64,000 bases of DNA, from positions 620,001 to 684,000 of the forward strand of contig CP006772.1 of the NCBI GenBank assembly GCA_000473305.1. Direction: 5' to 3'. The translations under genes and the position numbers were made by a program. Within the stretch, counting starts at the first letter, position 1. Each line of letters opens with the position of its first letter. The notes under the pieces were generated by a model. It was not told the origin of the DNA and ran no database searches. It saw nothing but the letters and a program-made list of their open reading frames with translations. Source of the DNA: Bacteroidales bacterium CF. GTDB taxonomy: Bacteria > Bacteroidota > Bacteroidia > Bacteroidales > UBA932. Below are positions 18,090 to 26,307 of the stretch, in pieces.

Positions 18090-18477
18090 TGTATGAAGGT
18101 ATCTCGGTGTAGTAATCGTAATTGCCGCTCAGCTGATCTTGTACTGCAAAATATGTTGTCTTTCCGTTGGTAAGTAAAAGGCACCTCACATTCAGAGCAC
18201 AATTGTAACGCAAAATCTGTTCAAATGTTTCCCTGCCTATCCTGACAGAGGGAGCCTTGCATTCGGCAAGAAAAAATGGGCTAAGTTCCTTGTCCAAAAT
18301 AACCAAATCTCCGCGATACTTTAATCCGTTGATAACGACAGAGTATTCACAAACCATTCTGGATAAAGGGTAACCCAGGTTGTTGCTTAAATATCCGATC
18401 AACTGCTGTCTGACATCCTCTTCAGGTGTTAATACAATCCATTTTTTTCTGACCGGATCAAAAACCTGTTCCTTCAT
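18073..18477 (-). CDS. Lone HsdR N-terminal domain protein (type I restriction nuclease-like fold)
   Basis: A 134-residue protein matching only the N-terminal nuclease-like domain of type I restriction subunits (HSDR_N family). The core is RGDLVILDKELSPFFLAECK, in which Asp and the E-x-K pair form a PD-(D/E)xK-type site, followed by TFEQILRYNCALNVRCLLLT. No helicase, methylase or specificity subunit is nearby, so this is not a restriction system. Stand-alone copies are common in Bacteroidota and their role is unknown. The gene overlaps cca by 17 bp, is divergent from holA, and has an exact -7 element (TATCTTTG, minus strand, 18504-18497). Confidence 0.75.
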   Translation of the reverse strand: MKEQVFDPVRKKWIVLTPEEDVRQQLIGYLSNNLGYPLSRMVCEYSVVINGLKYRGDLVILDKELSPFFLAECKAPSVRIGRETFEQILRYNCALNVRCLLLTNGKTTYFAVQDQLSGNYDYYTEIPSYNELFK

Positions 18478-18496
18478 TGCTTGTGTATAATTGGTG

Positions 18497-18504
18497 CAAA
18501 GATA
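18497..18504 (-). promoter_or_regulatory. -7 promoter element of the HsdR-N/cca operon
   Basis: The minus strand reads TATCTTTG, an exact TAnnTTTG match, 19 nt before the ATG at 18477. Confidence 0.45.
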
Positions 18505-18509
18505 TAAAA

Positions 18510-18540
18510 TTTGTCAGGTTTACATTTTTTCATAATTTAG
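18510..18540 (+). promoter_or_regulatory. Bacteroidota promoter of holA (-33 and -7)
   Basis: TTTG (18510-18513) is followed after exactly 19 nt by TAATTTAG (18533-18540), one mismatch from TAnnTTTG. Transcription would begin near 18546. This supports translation from the GTG at 18561 rather than further upstream. Confidence 0.55.
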
Positions 18541-18560
18541 CCACATCTAAAAATAGTATA

Positions 18561-19601
18561 GTGGCAACAAGAGAAAAAGATACGGAAGTAGAATTCCAGA
18601 GAATACTTACAGATATCAAAGCAGGGAAGTTTGCCCCATTCTATCTGTTCATGGGTGATGAGCCCTATTATTCTGACATACTGATTGAGGAGATAACAGA
18701 GAGGTCTCTTCTTCCTGAGGAGAGAGGTTTCAATCTATTGGTGCTATACGGCCTTGATGTAAACGGGCGTGATGTGGTGGAGGCAGCAATGAAATTTCCT
18801 ATGATGGCTGCAAGGCAGGTTGTAATTGTGAGAGAGGCACAATTGCTGGACAAAATGGATCTTCTCGAGAGTTATTTCAAGAACCCATCCCCGACAACAC
18901 TTTTAGTTTTGGCGATGACAAACAAATCTCTCGACAAAAGAGGAACACTGTACAAAAGAGCACTGGAAAAGGGAGTTGTGCTTGAGACCTCTCCAATTAA
19001 AGAGAACAGGCTTGTATTCTGGATTGACAGATATATAAAGGGTGCAGGAAAATCCATAGAGCCTGATGCCGCTATGCTGCTTGCAGATTACTGTGGTACT
19101 GAATTAAGGAAACTTACACTTGAACTGGACAAGCTTATAGTCAGCCTGGGGGTTTCTGAGAGTGTAGTAACACCTCTTCATGTAGAGGAGAACATAGGAA
19201 TAAGCAGAGAGTACAATGTTTTTGAACTCACAAAAGCCCTTTCGTCAAAAGATATCTCCAAAGCATTCAGGATTGCAGGCCATTTCGGGGACTCTCCAAA
19301 GCAGTATCCTCTTATAATGACTCTGGCTGTTATTTTCTCTCACTTCACAAAAATCCTGAAATATCACGCCATAACAAATAAAAACCGCAGTGCCGGCAGT
19401 GGTGAGATATGCTCTGCTCTGGGAATATACCCGTTTCATGTTCAGGAATATATAACTGCATCACAAAACTACTCGTACATCAAATGTATGGAGGTAATCT
19501 CTATGATAAGAAAATGCGACTCTTCAAGTAAGAGCAATGACCGGGGCGAGGCTACCGATAAGGAGATGCTTCTCGAGCTGATATTTAAAATAGTACACTA
19601 G
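18561..19601 (+). CDS. holA: DNA polymerase III delta subunit
   Basis: With the GTG at 18561 the product is 346 residues, the usual size of the clamp-loader delta subunit. An ATG at 18477 would add 28 residues lying over the predicted promoter and is less likely. HolA opens the beta clamp during loading; it has a degenerate AAA+ fold without Walker A. Visible family features are FYLFMGDEPYYSDILIEEI at the N-terminus, the VVIVREAQLL strand, LLVLAMTNKSLDKR, and the helical C-domain segment NVFELTKALSSKD. The gene is convergent with alr (2-bp gap). Confidence 0.88.
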   Translation: MATREKDTEVEFQRILTDIKAGKFAPFYLFMGDEPYYSDILIEEITERSLLPEERGFNLLVLYGLDVNGRDVVEAAMKFPMMAARQVVIVREAQLLDKMDLLESYFKNPSPTTLLVLAMTNKSLDKRGTLYKRALEKGVVLETSPIKENRLVFWIDRYIKGAGKSIEPDAAMLLADYCGTELRKLTLELDKLIVSLGVSESVVTPLHVEENIGISREYNVFELTKALSSKDISKAFRIAGHFGDSPKQYPLIMTLAVIFSHFTKILKYHAITNKNRSAGSGEICSALGIYPFHVQEYITASQNYSYIKCMEVISMIRKCDSSSKSNDRGEATDKEMLLELIFKIVH

Positions 19602-19603
19602 TA

Positions 19604-20692
19604 CTACTCTACGACCCTCTTTACCCTTGATGCCACAGAGGTAAAAACCTCATATGAAATAGTCTTCAGTATGTGAGCGAGTTCTGTTGCTGTCGGGTTG
19701 TCTCCGAAAACAGTGACAATATCTCCGACCTTTGCCTCTACACCTGTAATATCGAGCATAAATGCATCCATACAGATATTGCCTATAGTAGGGACTCTTT
19801 TTCCATTAAGAGAAAAGGAAGCAGCACCTCTTCCAAGGTGTCTGTTGATTCCATCGGCATATCCCAGCGGAATTGTTGCAATCTTTTTTGTCTTGCCATC
19901 CAGTTTGCCATGCCGGCCGTATCCTACGGTACCCTCTGAGATATCTCTTATATGTATGATCGGTGCCTGAAGATATCCTACCGGTTTCAATTTCGACTCA
20001 TCGACATAACTTGTACCATAGATACCAACACCTACGCGTACCATGTCCATCTGTTCATAGGTGAACCTTTCGGTGCCTGAGGAGTTGAGTATGTGGCGTA
20101 TGGGCCTGTAACCAATTGATTGTGAAAGTTCTTCATACATCTCATGGTACAACTCAAGCTGAGATAGGGTGAAATCGTCATGAGAGGGTTCATCGGCAGC
20201 CGCAAGGTGGGAAAATACAGATTTCACCTTAATAGAGGGGTTTGAGTTCAAAAATCGGGCTAATTCCTTGATTTCACTTTTTATAAAGCCAACACGATGC
20301 ATCCCGGTGTCAAATTTTATATGTATGGGATAGCTTGTCTCGCCGGATTCAGTTAATGATTTTAAAAAAGAGTGAGCAGCATCGAAATCCACTATACTTG
20401 GCTCAAGAGAGTGTGTTATTATCTCTTTGAAGTTGTTGTTTCCTGGGGTAAGTATTATAATTGGTAACTTTATACCCGCGATTTTTAACCTTTTCCCCTC
20501 TTCAGGGGTTGCCACACCAAGATAATCGGCTCCGAATTCTTCTAAAAGTTTCGAACATTCAATGTCTCCGTGACCGTATGCATTGGCCTTGACGAGGATT
20601 AGTAATTTAGTTGAAGGTGAGAGCTTTGAGCGAAAAAAAGTATAGTTGTGCTTAAAGTTGGCCTTGTTAATTGTTAATTGAGAGTAGTCCAT
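19604..20692 (-). CDS. alr: Alanine racemase
   Basis: A 362-residue PLP enzyme of fold type III that makes D-alanine for peptidoglycan. The PLP lysine is in LVKANAYGHG, and other conserved pieces are KFDTGMHRVGF, FSHLAAADE, the catalytic tyrosine region VGYGRHGKLDG, and GNICMDAFMLDITG. In some Bacteroidota alr is fused to murF; here it is a stand-alone racemase of normal length. An exact -7 element (TAATTTTG, minus strand 20720-20713) lies 20 nt before the ATG. It is convergent with holA. Confidence 0.93.
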   Translation of the reverse strand: MDYSQLTINKANFKHNYTFFRSKLSPSTKLLILVKANAYGHGDIECSKLLEEFGADYLGVATPEEGKRLKIAGIKLPIIILTPGNNNFKEIITHSLEPSIVDFDAAHSFLKSLTESGETSYPIHIKFDTGMHRVGFIKSEIKELARFLNSNPSIKVKSVFSHLAAADEPSHDDFTLSQLELYHEMYEELSQSIGYRPIRHILNSSGTERFTYEQMDMVRVGVGIYGTSYVDESKLKPVGYLQAPIIHIRDISEGTVGYGRHGKLDGKTKKIATIPLGYADGINRHLGRGAASFSLNGKRVPTIGNICMDAFMLDITGVEAKVGDIVTVFGDNPTATELAHILKTISYEVFTSVASRVKRVVE

Positions 20693-20712
20693 AATTGTAG
20701 AATAATTTGAAA

Positions 20713-20720
20713 CAAAATTA
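20713..20720 (-). promoter_or_regulatory. -7 promoter element of alr
   Basis: The minus strand reads TAATTTTG, an exact TAnnTTTG match, 20 nt upstream of the alr ATG. Confidence 0.45.
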
Positions 20721-20761
20721 AAAAATGTTCAAAAAAAAAAACATTGTATTGAAAATCTTTC

Positions 20762-20769
20762 TACATTTG
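20762..20769 (+). promoter_or_regulatory. -7 promoter element of the small lipoprotein gene
   Basis: TACATTTG is an exact TAnnTTTG match 33 nt before the ATG at 20803, giving a leader of about 25 nt. The -33 region is weak (ATTG at 20743-20746). Confidence 0.5.
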
Positions 20770-20802
20770 CGCCCGAAAGACATACCTAAAACAATAATAA
20801 AA

Positions 20803-21261
20803 ATGAAATTAAAAACAATTTTTGCTGTTGCTGCATCAGTTGTAGCACTTGCTTCTTGCGGTCAGAAAGTTAAACCCGTTTCTGAACAATTGGTTGGTCA
20901 ATGGACCGGTACAGATTCAATCACAGTTACAGTCGTTGACTCAACTGGAAATCAAGTTGCACAGGAACTCGTAGCTCCTATCGACCTCGAGTACTTTGCT
21001 GACTCTACTTTCACAGCTGCTATCAAAGTTAATGATTCTACAATCATCAACGTAGGTGGTGTTGCTACTATCGCTGAAGACGTTGTAACCTTCACAGGTT
21101 CAATGCAGTGTGTAGAGCCTATGGATCTTAATGGTTCTATGACTTTCGTTGTTGAGCCAGAAGCTCTTAACGTAACTTTCACAGCTGTTAACGCTGCTGC
21201 GAACACTACTCACAATGGTAAAGCTAGCTTAACCCGCAAGGCTGCTCCAGTACAGCAGTAA
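20803..21261 (+). CDS. Small abundant lipoprotein, lipocalin-like beta-rich
   Basis: A 152-residue lipoprotein: KLKTIFAVAASVVALASC is a type II signal peptide with Cys at residue 19. The mature part (LVGQWTGTDSITVTVVDSTG onward) is a run of alternating beta strands rich in Val, Thr and Ala, like a small lipocalin-type beta barrel; no specific family is recognised. Codons are strongly biased to GTT, GCT, ATC, TTC, AAC and GAC, unlike the neighbouring genes, which points to high expression. The ATG at 20725 would add a 26-residue basic extension before the signal peptide and would place the start upstream of the -7 element, so it is rejected. Confidence 0.75.
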   Translation: MKLKTIFAVAASVVALASCGQKVKPVSEQLVGQWTGTDSITVTVVDSTGNQVAQELVAPIDLEYFADSTFTAAIKVNDSTIINVGGVATIAEDVVTFTGSMQCVEPMDLNGSMTFVVEPEALNVTFTAVNAAANTTHNGKASLTRKAAPVQQ

Positions 21262-21831
21262 TTAATCGGTCTTTCTAAGACCATTGAAACAATGGCGACA
21301 AATTGGCTCGTAGGTGTCTTTTTCACCAAGCATGACCAGTTTGTCGCTTTTTGTTAATCTATGTGAGTGATGTGCAAGATCGCCACATCTTACGCAGATA
21401 GCATGAACCTTGGTGACATATTCTGCAACGGCCATCAGAGCCGGCATTGATCCGAAAGGTTTCCCCAGATAATCCATATCAAGTCCCGCAACAATTACAC
21501 GAACGCCGTTAGCTGCAAGTTGCTGGCAAACTTCAACAATAGAGTCGTCAAAAAACTGGGCTTCATCTATTCCAACAACATCCACATCTGATGCATAAAG
21601 GAGAATGCTCATAGGTGAGTCTACGGCTGTAGACCGGATTGCATTGGAGTCATGTGACACGACATCTTCTTCCGAATACCGCGTGTCAACTTTCGGTTTG
21701 AAAATCTCAACCTTGAGGTTCGCAAACTTTGCTCTCTTCAATCGTCTTATTAATTCTTCTGTTTTACCCGAAAACATTGACCCGCAGATTATCTCTATCC
21801 ACCCTGATTTTTTTGCACTTTCTAGAAACAT
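21262..21831 (-). CDS. tdk: Thymidine kinase
   Basis: A 189-residue type II thymidine kinase of the salvage pathway. P-loop [18 protein letters not shown], Walker B-like [10 protein letters not shown], substrate loop [12 protein letters not shown] and a four-cysteine zinc site (CVRCGDL and ICRHCF) are all present. It catalyses ATP-dependent phosphorylation of thymidine. Its stop codon directly abuts the stop of the convergent lipoprotein gene. The promoter lies face to face with that of the neighbouring gene over a palindrome. Confidence 0.95.
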   Translation of the reverse strand: MFLESAKKSGWIEIICGSMFSGKTEELIRRLKRAKFANLKVEIFKPKVDTRYSEEDVVSHDSNAIRSTAVDSPMSILLYASDVDVVGIDEAQFFDDSIVEVCQQLAANGVRVIVAGLDMDYLGKPFGSMPALMAVAEYVTKVHAICVRCGDLAHHSHRLTKSDKLVMLGEKDTYEPICRHCFNGLRKTD

Positions 21832-21837
21832 TTTGTC

Positions 21838-21861
21838 TATTTTTGTATATATACAAAGTTA
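21838..21861. promoter_or_regulatory. Face-to-face promoters of tdk and the 239-residue protein gene on a palindrome
   Basis: On the plus strand TATTTTTG (21838-21845) and on the minus strand TAACTTTG (21861-21854) are both exact TAnnTTTG elements. They overlap the perfect 16-bp palindrome TTTGTATATATACAAA (21842-21857). The -7 elements point toward each other, so RNA polymerase could probably occupy only one at a time. Confidence 0.5.
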
Positions 21862-21870
21862 ATTGTTCAG

Positions 21871-22590
21871 ATGTTAAACACCAATAAAATTGAGGAAATA
21901 GGGATAATTATAGCTCAGATGTCCCAAGACATTGAGGCTCTTAAGGAGGATGGTAAAATCTCTCCCGCAAGATGGGAAGAGCTTATACTTGCCGTAGACA
22001 GCATAAGGTGTAAGATCAATTCACTATATATAGAACATATAGAGATAGCACTGAAGGATCTTTACAGATCTGCACAGGAAAACACATATTCTGAGGAGAG
22101 AAGGGTAATCTCTGAACCGGTAAGTGAGAAGGCTTTAAAGAGTGACTCCATATTCAACAGGGAATTTAAGCAGGAGGTTGTCCCTCAGCCAGAGATTGCT
22201 ACACAGCCTGAGAAAATGCGTGAACCGGAAAAAGTGCGTGAACCGGAGATCATCCCAGAGGAGGAAGAGGAGTTCGAGCTTTTCTATGATCAGGGAGAAT
22301 CCATCCTTGATATTACCCGCGGAAAAGGGCCGGCCTGGTTGATAGATATACCGGGGCCACGTCTGGCAGATGTCAGTGACGGTATTACTCTAAACGATAA
22401 AATATTGTATATTAACGATCTTTTTAACGGAGATGACCAGCAGTACAGATTAAGTATCCAACGGATTAATGAGATGTCCTCTTTTGATGAGGTGTTGGAT
22501 TATACAAGAAATGCATTTCCCGATTGGGATGAAGACTCTCAGGCCACATACCGTTTTTATATGAATGTCAGGAGAAAGGTAAATGGCTAA
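21871..22590 (+). CDS. Conserved protein of unknown function with charged Pro/Glu linker
   Basis: A 239-residue soluble protein in three parts. An N-terminal helical region (about 1-80) is followed by a Pro/Glu-rich linker (about 95-135) containing a duplicated six-residue unit (EKMREP, EKVREP). The conserved-looking C-terminal domain (about 160-239) contains TLNDKILYINDLFNGDDQQY and FDEVLDYTRNAFPDWD. The C-terminal type is common in Bacteroidota but has no assigned role. The gene overlaps rsmI by 8 bp, so translation is probably coupled. Confidence 0.7.
   Translation: MLNTNKIEEIGIIIAQMSQDIEALKEDGKISPARWEELILAVDSIRCKINSLYIEHIEIALKDLYRSAQENTYSEERRVISEPVSEKALKSDSIFNREFKQEVVPQPEIATQPEKMREPEKVREPEIIPEEEEEFELFYDQGESILDITRGKGPAWLIDIPGPRLADVSDGITLNDKILYINDLFNGDDQQYRLSIQRINEMSSFDEVLDYTRNAFPDWDEDSQATYRFYMNVRRKVNG
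22210..22245 (+). repeat. Tandem 18-bp coding repeat in the 239-residue protein gene
   Basis: Two consecutive 18-mers (22210-22227 and 22228-22245) share the core TGCGTGAACCG and differ at two positions. They encode the repeated EKMREP/EKVREP linker unit. Confidence 0.7.
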
Positions 22591-23257
22591 ACTCTATCTA
22601 ATACCGACACCTATCGGAAACCTTGAGGATATTACCCTCAGGGCTCTGAGAATACTCAAAGAGGTAGACCTGATTCTTGCAGAAGATACAAGAACCAGTT
22701 CTCATCTGCTCAAGCACTACGGCATATCTACAAGGATGGAGTCTCACCATATGCACAACGAGCACCGCAGTGTCGATCAGATAGCTGCAAAGCTAATGGC
22801 GGGAATGAATATTGCTCTTATTACTGATGCCGGAACACCCGGTATCTCTGATCCAGGTTTCCTCCTTGTCAGATTATGCAGGGATAAGGGAATAGATGTA
22901 GAGACACTCCCCGGAGCAACTGCATTTGTACCCGCACTGGTTAATTCCGGTTTCCCTTGTGACAGATTCTGTTTTGAGGGATTTCTTCCTGTCAAGAAAG
23001 GAAGGCAGACCCATATCAGAGAGTTGAGTGATGAGACAAGAAGCATTATAATATATGAATCTCCCTACAGGCTTGTCAAGACATTGGGACAGCTGTCAGA
23101 GGCTTTCGGAGAGGATAGAATGGCTTGTGTATCAAGAGAGATTTCAAAATTACATGAAGAGAACCGAAGAGGGACTCTCAAAGAGCTGCATGACTGGTAT
23201 GAAGTCAACGAACCCAAAGGGGAGATAGTTTTAACTGTTACGGGTAAGAAGGATTAA
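22583..23257 (+). CDS. rsmI: 16S rRNA (cytidine1402-2'-O)-methyltransferase RsmI
   Basis: A 224-residue SAM-dependent tetrapyrrole-methylase-fold enzyme that 2'-O-methylates C1402 in the decoding centre. It begins with the family N-terminus LYLIPTPIGNLEDITLRALR, continues with ILAEDTRTSSHLLKHY, the SAM loop ITDAGTPGISDPG, LPGATAFVPALVNSGFP and FEGFLPVKKGR. It is shorter than the E. coli protein (about 286), lacking the C-terminal domain, as is usual in this phylum. Its start lies inside the end of the upstream gene. Confidence 0.93.
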   Translation: MAKLYLIPTPIGNLEDITLRALRILKEVDLILAEDTRTSSHLLKHYGISTRMESHHMHNEHRSVDQIAAKLMAGMNIALITDAGTPGISDPGFLLVRLCRDKGIDVETLPGATAFVPALVNSGFPCDRFCFEGFLPVKKGRQTHIRELSDETRSIIIYESPYRLVKTLGQLSEAFGEDRMACVSREISKLHEENRRGTLKELHDWYEVNEPKGEIVLTVTGKKD

Positions 23258-23281
23258 TCAAATTAAATAAAGGAGGGAGAT

Positions 23282-24010
23282 ATGAGGAGAGAGAAGTTTT
23301 CAAAGTCACATGCATCTCAAATTGTGACTTTGGTTTTTATTTTACTGGCCATACAGGGTGTCCTGTTTTTATTCGCCAGGGATGAGGCCTCCATACCTGT
23401 TGAAAAGAGGGAGGTAAATTCAGGACTTGCCATAAACAGAGACACTTCCCGACAAGAGTATAAAAAGAGTGAAAAACAGATTCCGACCACTAGGGAAGGT
23501 GTTGGAGAGAAACCCGGACGCAGGGCGGAATCGGAATCCGTTAACAGCGGCCTGTTCCCATACCGGCCTAAAAAAGAGGATTACAATTCGTTTAAGGAGG
23601 AGAAGAGATCAATTCAGCCGGTTCAACTCAATACGGCCGATAGCGTTGAACTTGTTTCCCTGCCCGGAATCGGACCCTATTATGCCAGAAAGATAATCCA
23701 GTATAGAGAAAAACTAGGAGGTTATGCCGAGAAGGAGCAGTTGATGGAGATTTTCGGGATTGACCAGGAGCGGTTCAATATGTTTTCCGGAAGGATTACT
23801 GTTGATTCAACATATATATCCAAGATAGATTTAAAGGAGGCAACTTATGAGCAGCTCTCCGGAAACCCGTATATCGGAGGATACCTTGCCCGTTCTATAA
23901 TCCGGTTCAGGGAGTCGAGAAGAGATATGGTGACAGACCTCTCGGCACTCCTGATGTCAAATATTATAAAAATTGAATTGTATAAGATATTGAAATTCTA
24001 CATAAGGTGA
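23282..24010 (+). CDS. Membrane-anchored helix-hairpin-helix protein (ComEA-like domains)
   Basis: A 242-residue protein with one N-terminal membrane helix (about 15-36), a charged flexible region to about residue 110, then helix-hairpin-helix DNA-binding units. The first is LNTADSVELVSLPGIGPYYARKIIQYREKLGGY; a second, degenerate unit is at 178-215 (DLKEATYEQLSGNPYIGGYLARSIIRFRE, split here only for reading). ComEA uses such a domain to bind incoming DNA at the membrane, so a DNA-uptake role is plausible but unproven. A strong SD (GGAGGG, 23272-23277) precedes the ATG, which is uncommon in this window. Confidence 0.78.
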   Translation: MRREKFSKSHASQIVTLVFILLAIQGVLFLFARDEASIPVEKREVNSGLAINRDTSRQEYKKSEKQIPTTREGVGEKPGRRAESESVNSGLFPYRPKKEDYNSFKEEKRSIQPVQLNTADSVELVSLPGIGPYYARKIIQYREKLGGYAEKEQLMEIFGIDQERFNMFSGRITVDSTYISKIDLKEATYEQLSGNPYIGGYLARSIIRFRESRRDMVTDLSALLMSNIIKIELYKILKFYIR

Positions 24011-24019
24011 ATTTTATTT

Positions 24020-24027
24020 TATCTTTG
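24020..24027 (+). promoter_or_regulatory. -7 promoter element of the ABC exporter operon
   Basis: TATCTTTG, an exact TAnnTTTG match, lies 34 nt before the ATG at 24062 in the 51-bp gap after the helix-hairpin-helix gene. Confidence 0.5.
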
Positions 24028-24061
24028 TCAAGATTAATTATTTTAACTTTTTTTAACATTT

Positions 24062-24967
24062 ATGAATGTCATTAGCTGCAACAATGTGGTAAAACGGTTC
24101 AACCAATTTACCGCGCTGGACGGTGTGAGTATAAATGTGCCTCAGGGAACCGTTTTTGGGCTCCTTGGTCCGAATGGGGCAGGAAAAACCACATTGATAA
24201 GGATCATTACTCAGATTACTATCCCGGATTCGGGTGAGGTACTATTCCACGAAAAGCCGATATTGCCTTCGGATATTGCATATATAGGATATCTGCCTGA
24301 AGAGAGGGGTTTGTATAAAAAGATGAAGGTTGGGGAGCAAGCTGTCTATCTTGCCCGTTTGAAAGGTATGAGCAATGCCCAGGCTGTTAAAGAGCTGAAA
24401 GAGTGGTTCGTGAAGTTCGGAATACAGGGTTGGTGGAATAAAAAGGTGGAGGAACTCTCTAAAGGTATGGCGCAAAAGGTGCAATTTATCACCACAGTGC
24501 TTCACAAACCATCTTTGCTGATTCTTGATGAGCCATTCAGCGGATTCGACCCGGTTAATGTTCAGCTTATTAGAAACGAGATTCTCAAAATGAGGGATAA
24601 CGGAGCCTCTATTATACTTTCTACTCATAATATGGAATCTGTCGAGGAGCTTTGCGATAATATAGCACTTATAAATAAATCCAAGTTAATTGTCTCCGGT
24701 GGTCTTGATGAGATAAGGCGTAACTACGGAAAGAATGAGGTGGAGCTGATCTATCGCTCTTCTGATGCGAAGGATTTGCTGAGTAATGGATTGTATTCAG
24801 TTGTCTCTCAGGAAAAACAAAAAGAGGGACATCGTGCTGTTCTTGAAGTGAGCAAAGATGCTACATCATCACAGGTGTTGTCCGAGCTGATAAAAGAGCT
24901 GGATATTGTTTCCTACAGGGAGCTGATTCCAAGGATGAATGACATATTTATTAAACTTGTAAGCTAA
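24062..24967 (+). CDS. ABC exporter ATP-binding protein, NatA-like
   Basis: A 301-residue ABC ATPase with Walker A GPNGAGKTTLIRI, Q-loop YLPEERGLYKKM, signature ELSKGMAQKVQFI, Walker B LLILDEPFSGFDPVN and switch STHNMESVEE. A C-terminal regulatory extension of about 85 residues (DUF4162-like) follows. The GLYKKMKVGEQ and SKGMAQK patterns are those of the NatA (Na+ exporter) ATPases. The next gene, 10 bp on when counted from its ATG, encodes the NatB-like permease, so the two form one exporter. The substrate is not fixed by sequence. Confidence 0.88.
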   Translation: MNVISCNNVVKRFNQFTALDGVSINVPQGTVFGLLGPNGAGKTTLIRIITQITIPDSGEVLFHEKPILPSDIAYIGYLPEERGLYKKMKVGEQAVYLARLKGMSNAQAVKELKEWFVKFGIQGWWNKKVEELSKGMAQKVQFITTVLHKPSLLILDEPFSGFDPVNVQLIRNEILKMRDNGASIILSTHNMESVEELCDNIALINKSKLIVSGGLDEIRRNYGKNEVELIYRSSDAKDLLSNGLYSVVSQEKQKEGHRAVLEVSKDATSSQVLSELIKELDIVSYRELIPRMNDIFIKLVS

Positions 24968-24977
24968 TTTGAGAGGT

Positions 24978-26294
24978 ATGAATACAGACAAACTATTTTT
25001 AGTAATATCAAGGGAGTTTCTGATAAGAGTAAAGAAAAAATCATTCATTCTTCTTACAATTCTTACTCCTATATTCATGGCTTTACTTGTAGTGATGCCA
25101 ACGGTAATAATGACAATGTCATCCGGAGAGGAGGGACAAAAGATAATGGTGGTTGACAAATCGGGTGTATGTGAGAAATTTTTCGTCTCCGATAAGGAGT
25201 ATGTTTATCAATTCGATGCCGGTGCAGATATAGAGAGTCTCAAAAAAGGTATTGAGAACTCTGATTTATATGCTATTGTTGAGATATCTCCGATGGATTC
25301 AACCGGAAATGTTTCAGTATCTGCCTATGCGAAAAAACAGATTAACATCGATACTAAAGAGGAGATTGAGAAGTGTGTGGAAAAGGGTGTGAGGGAGAAG
25401 AAAATTGCCGGTTATGATATCCAGAATCTGGATTCCATTATCAATGATATAAACGCAGACGTGAATGTCAGGACCCTCATCGTCAGTGAACAGGGAAAGG
25501 AGAAATCCGGTATGGTGGAGATTAACATGGCTGTCTCGTATATTGCCAGCTTCCTTATCTATATGTTCATCTTTATGTTCGGCTCAATGGTTATGAGAGG
25601 TGTAATAGACGAGAAGTCAAACAGGGTGGTCGAGGTGATTATCTCTTCTGTAAAACCGTTTGAACTCATGCTGGGTAAAATATTAGGCGTAGGGGCTGTT
25701 GCTTTACTCCAATTCTTGATATGGATTCTCCTGACAGTAGGGATAGTATTCGGAGCACAGGCTATTATGGGCGTTGATCTTTCTGCTGCAAGCAGCAGTG
25801 TACCAGGAGCGGTTCCTGACGGCATTCCTATTGCCGGAGGGGCAATGGGCGATATTTTTGCAGCACTTGCCGGACTCAACTATGTCTATATTGTGCTCTC
25901 CTTCCTGGCATACTTCCTCCTGGGATACCTGCTGTATGCATCAATGTTTGCGGCAGTTGGTTCGGCTGTGGATAACGAGGCAGACACACAGCAACTTACA
26001 CTCCCTGTGACTTTGCCTCTCATAATCGGTCTATTTATTATGATTCACACTTTCCGATTCCCTGACAGTGCACTCTCATTCTGGGGATCGATGATTCCGT
26101 TCACATCTCCTATGGTGATGATGGCAAGAGTGCCTTTCGGAGTACCTGCATGGGAGCTGGCTCTCTCCATATTGATTCTGCTGCTTACTTTCCTGTTCAT
26201 GACATTCTTGTCAGGCAAGATATATCGTGTTGGAATACTCTCATACGGAAAGAAGGCAACATGGAAAGATTTGATGAAGTGGTTAAAATACTAA
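24978..26294 (+). CDS. ABC exporter permease, NatB/ABC2 type
   Basis: A 438-residue permease starting at ATG 24978 (NTDKLFLVISREF); GAGAGG just upstream is a weak SD. One membrane helix near residue 20-43 is followed by an extracytoplasmic domain (about 44-180) and a C-terminal bundle of five or six helices, including MVMRGVIDEKSNRVVEVIISS, the signature of NatB-type ABC2 permeases. It pairs with the upstream ATPase. NatAB exports Na+ in Bacillus; many Bacteroidota homologues have unknown substrates. Confidence 0.86.
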   Translation: MNTDKLFLVISREFLIRVKKKSFILLTILTPIFMALLVVMPTVIMTMSSGEEGQKIMVVDKSGVCEKFFVSDKEYVYQFDAGADIESLKKGIENSDLYAIVEISPMDSTGNVSVSAYAKKQINIDTKEEIEKCVEKGVREKKIAGYDIQNLDSIINDINADVNVRTLIVSEQGKEKSGMVEINMAVSYIASFLIYMFIFMFGSMVMRGVIDEKSNRVVEVIISSVKPFELMLGKILGVGAVALLQFLIWILLTVGIVFGAQAIMGVDLSAASSSVPGAVPDGIPIAGGAMGDIFAALAGLNYVYIVLSFLAYFLLGYLLYASMFAAVGSAVDNEADTQQLTLPVTLPLIIGLFIMIHTFRFPDSALSFWGSMIPFTSPMVMMARVPFGVPAWELALSILILLLTFLFMTFLSGKIYRVGILSYGKKATWKDLMKWLKY

Positions 26295-26307
26295 TAACAA
26301 GCAAAAT

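Noticed and set aside
18073-18477. A restriction-modification system
   Set aside because: Only the HsdR N-terminal domain is present; there is no helicase, methylase or specificity gene nearby.
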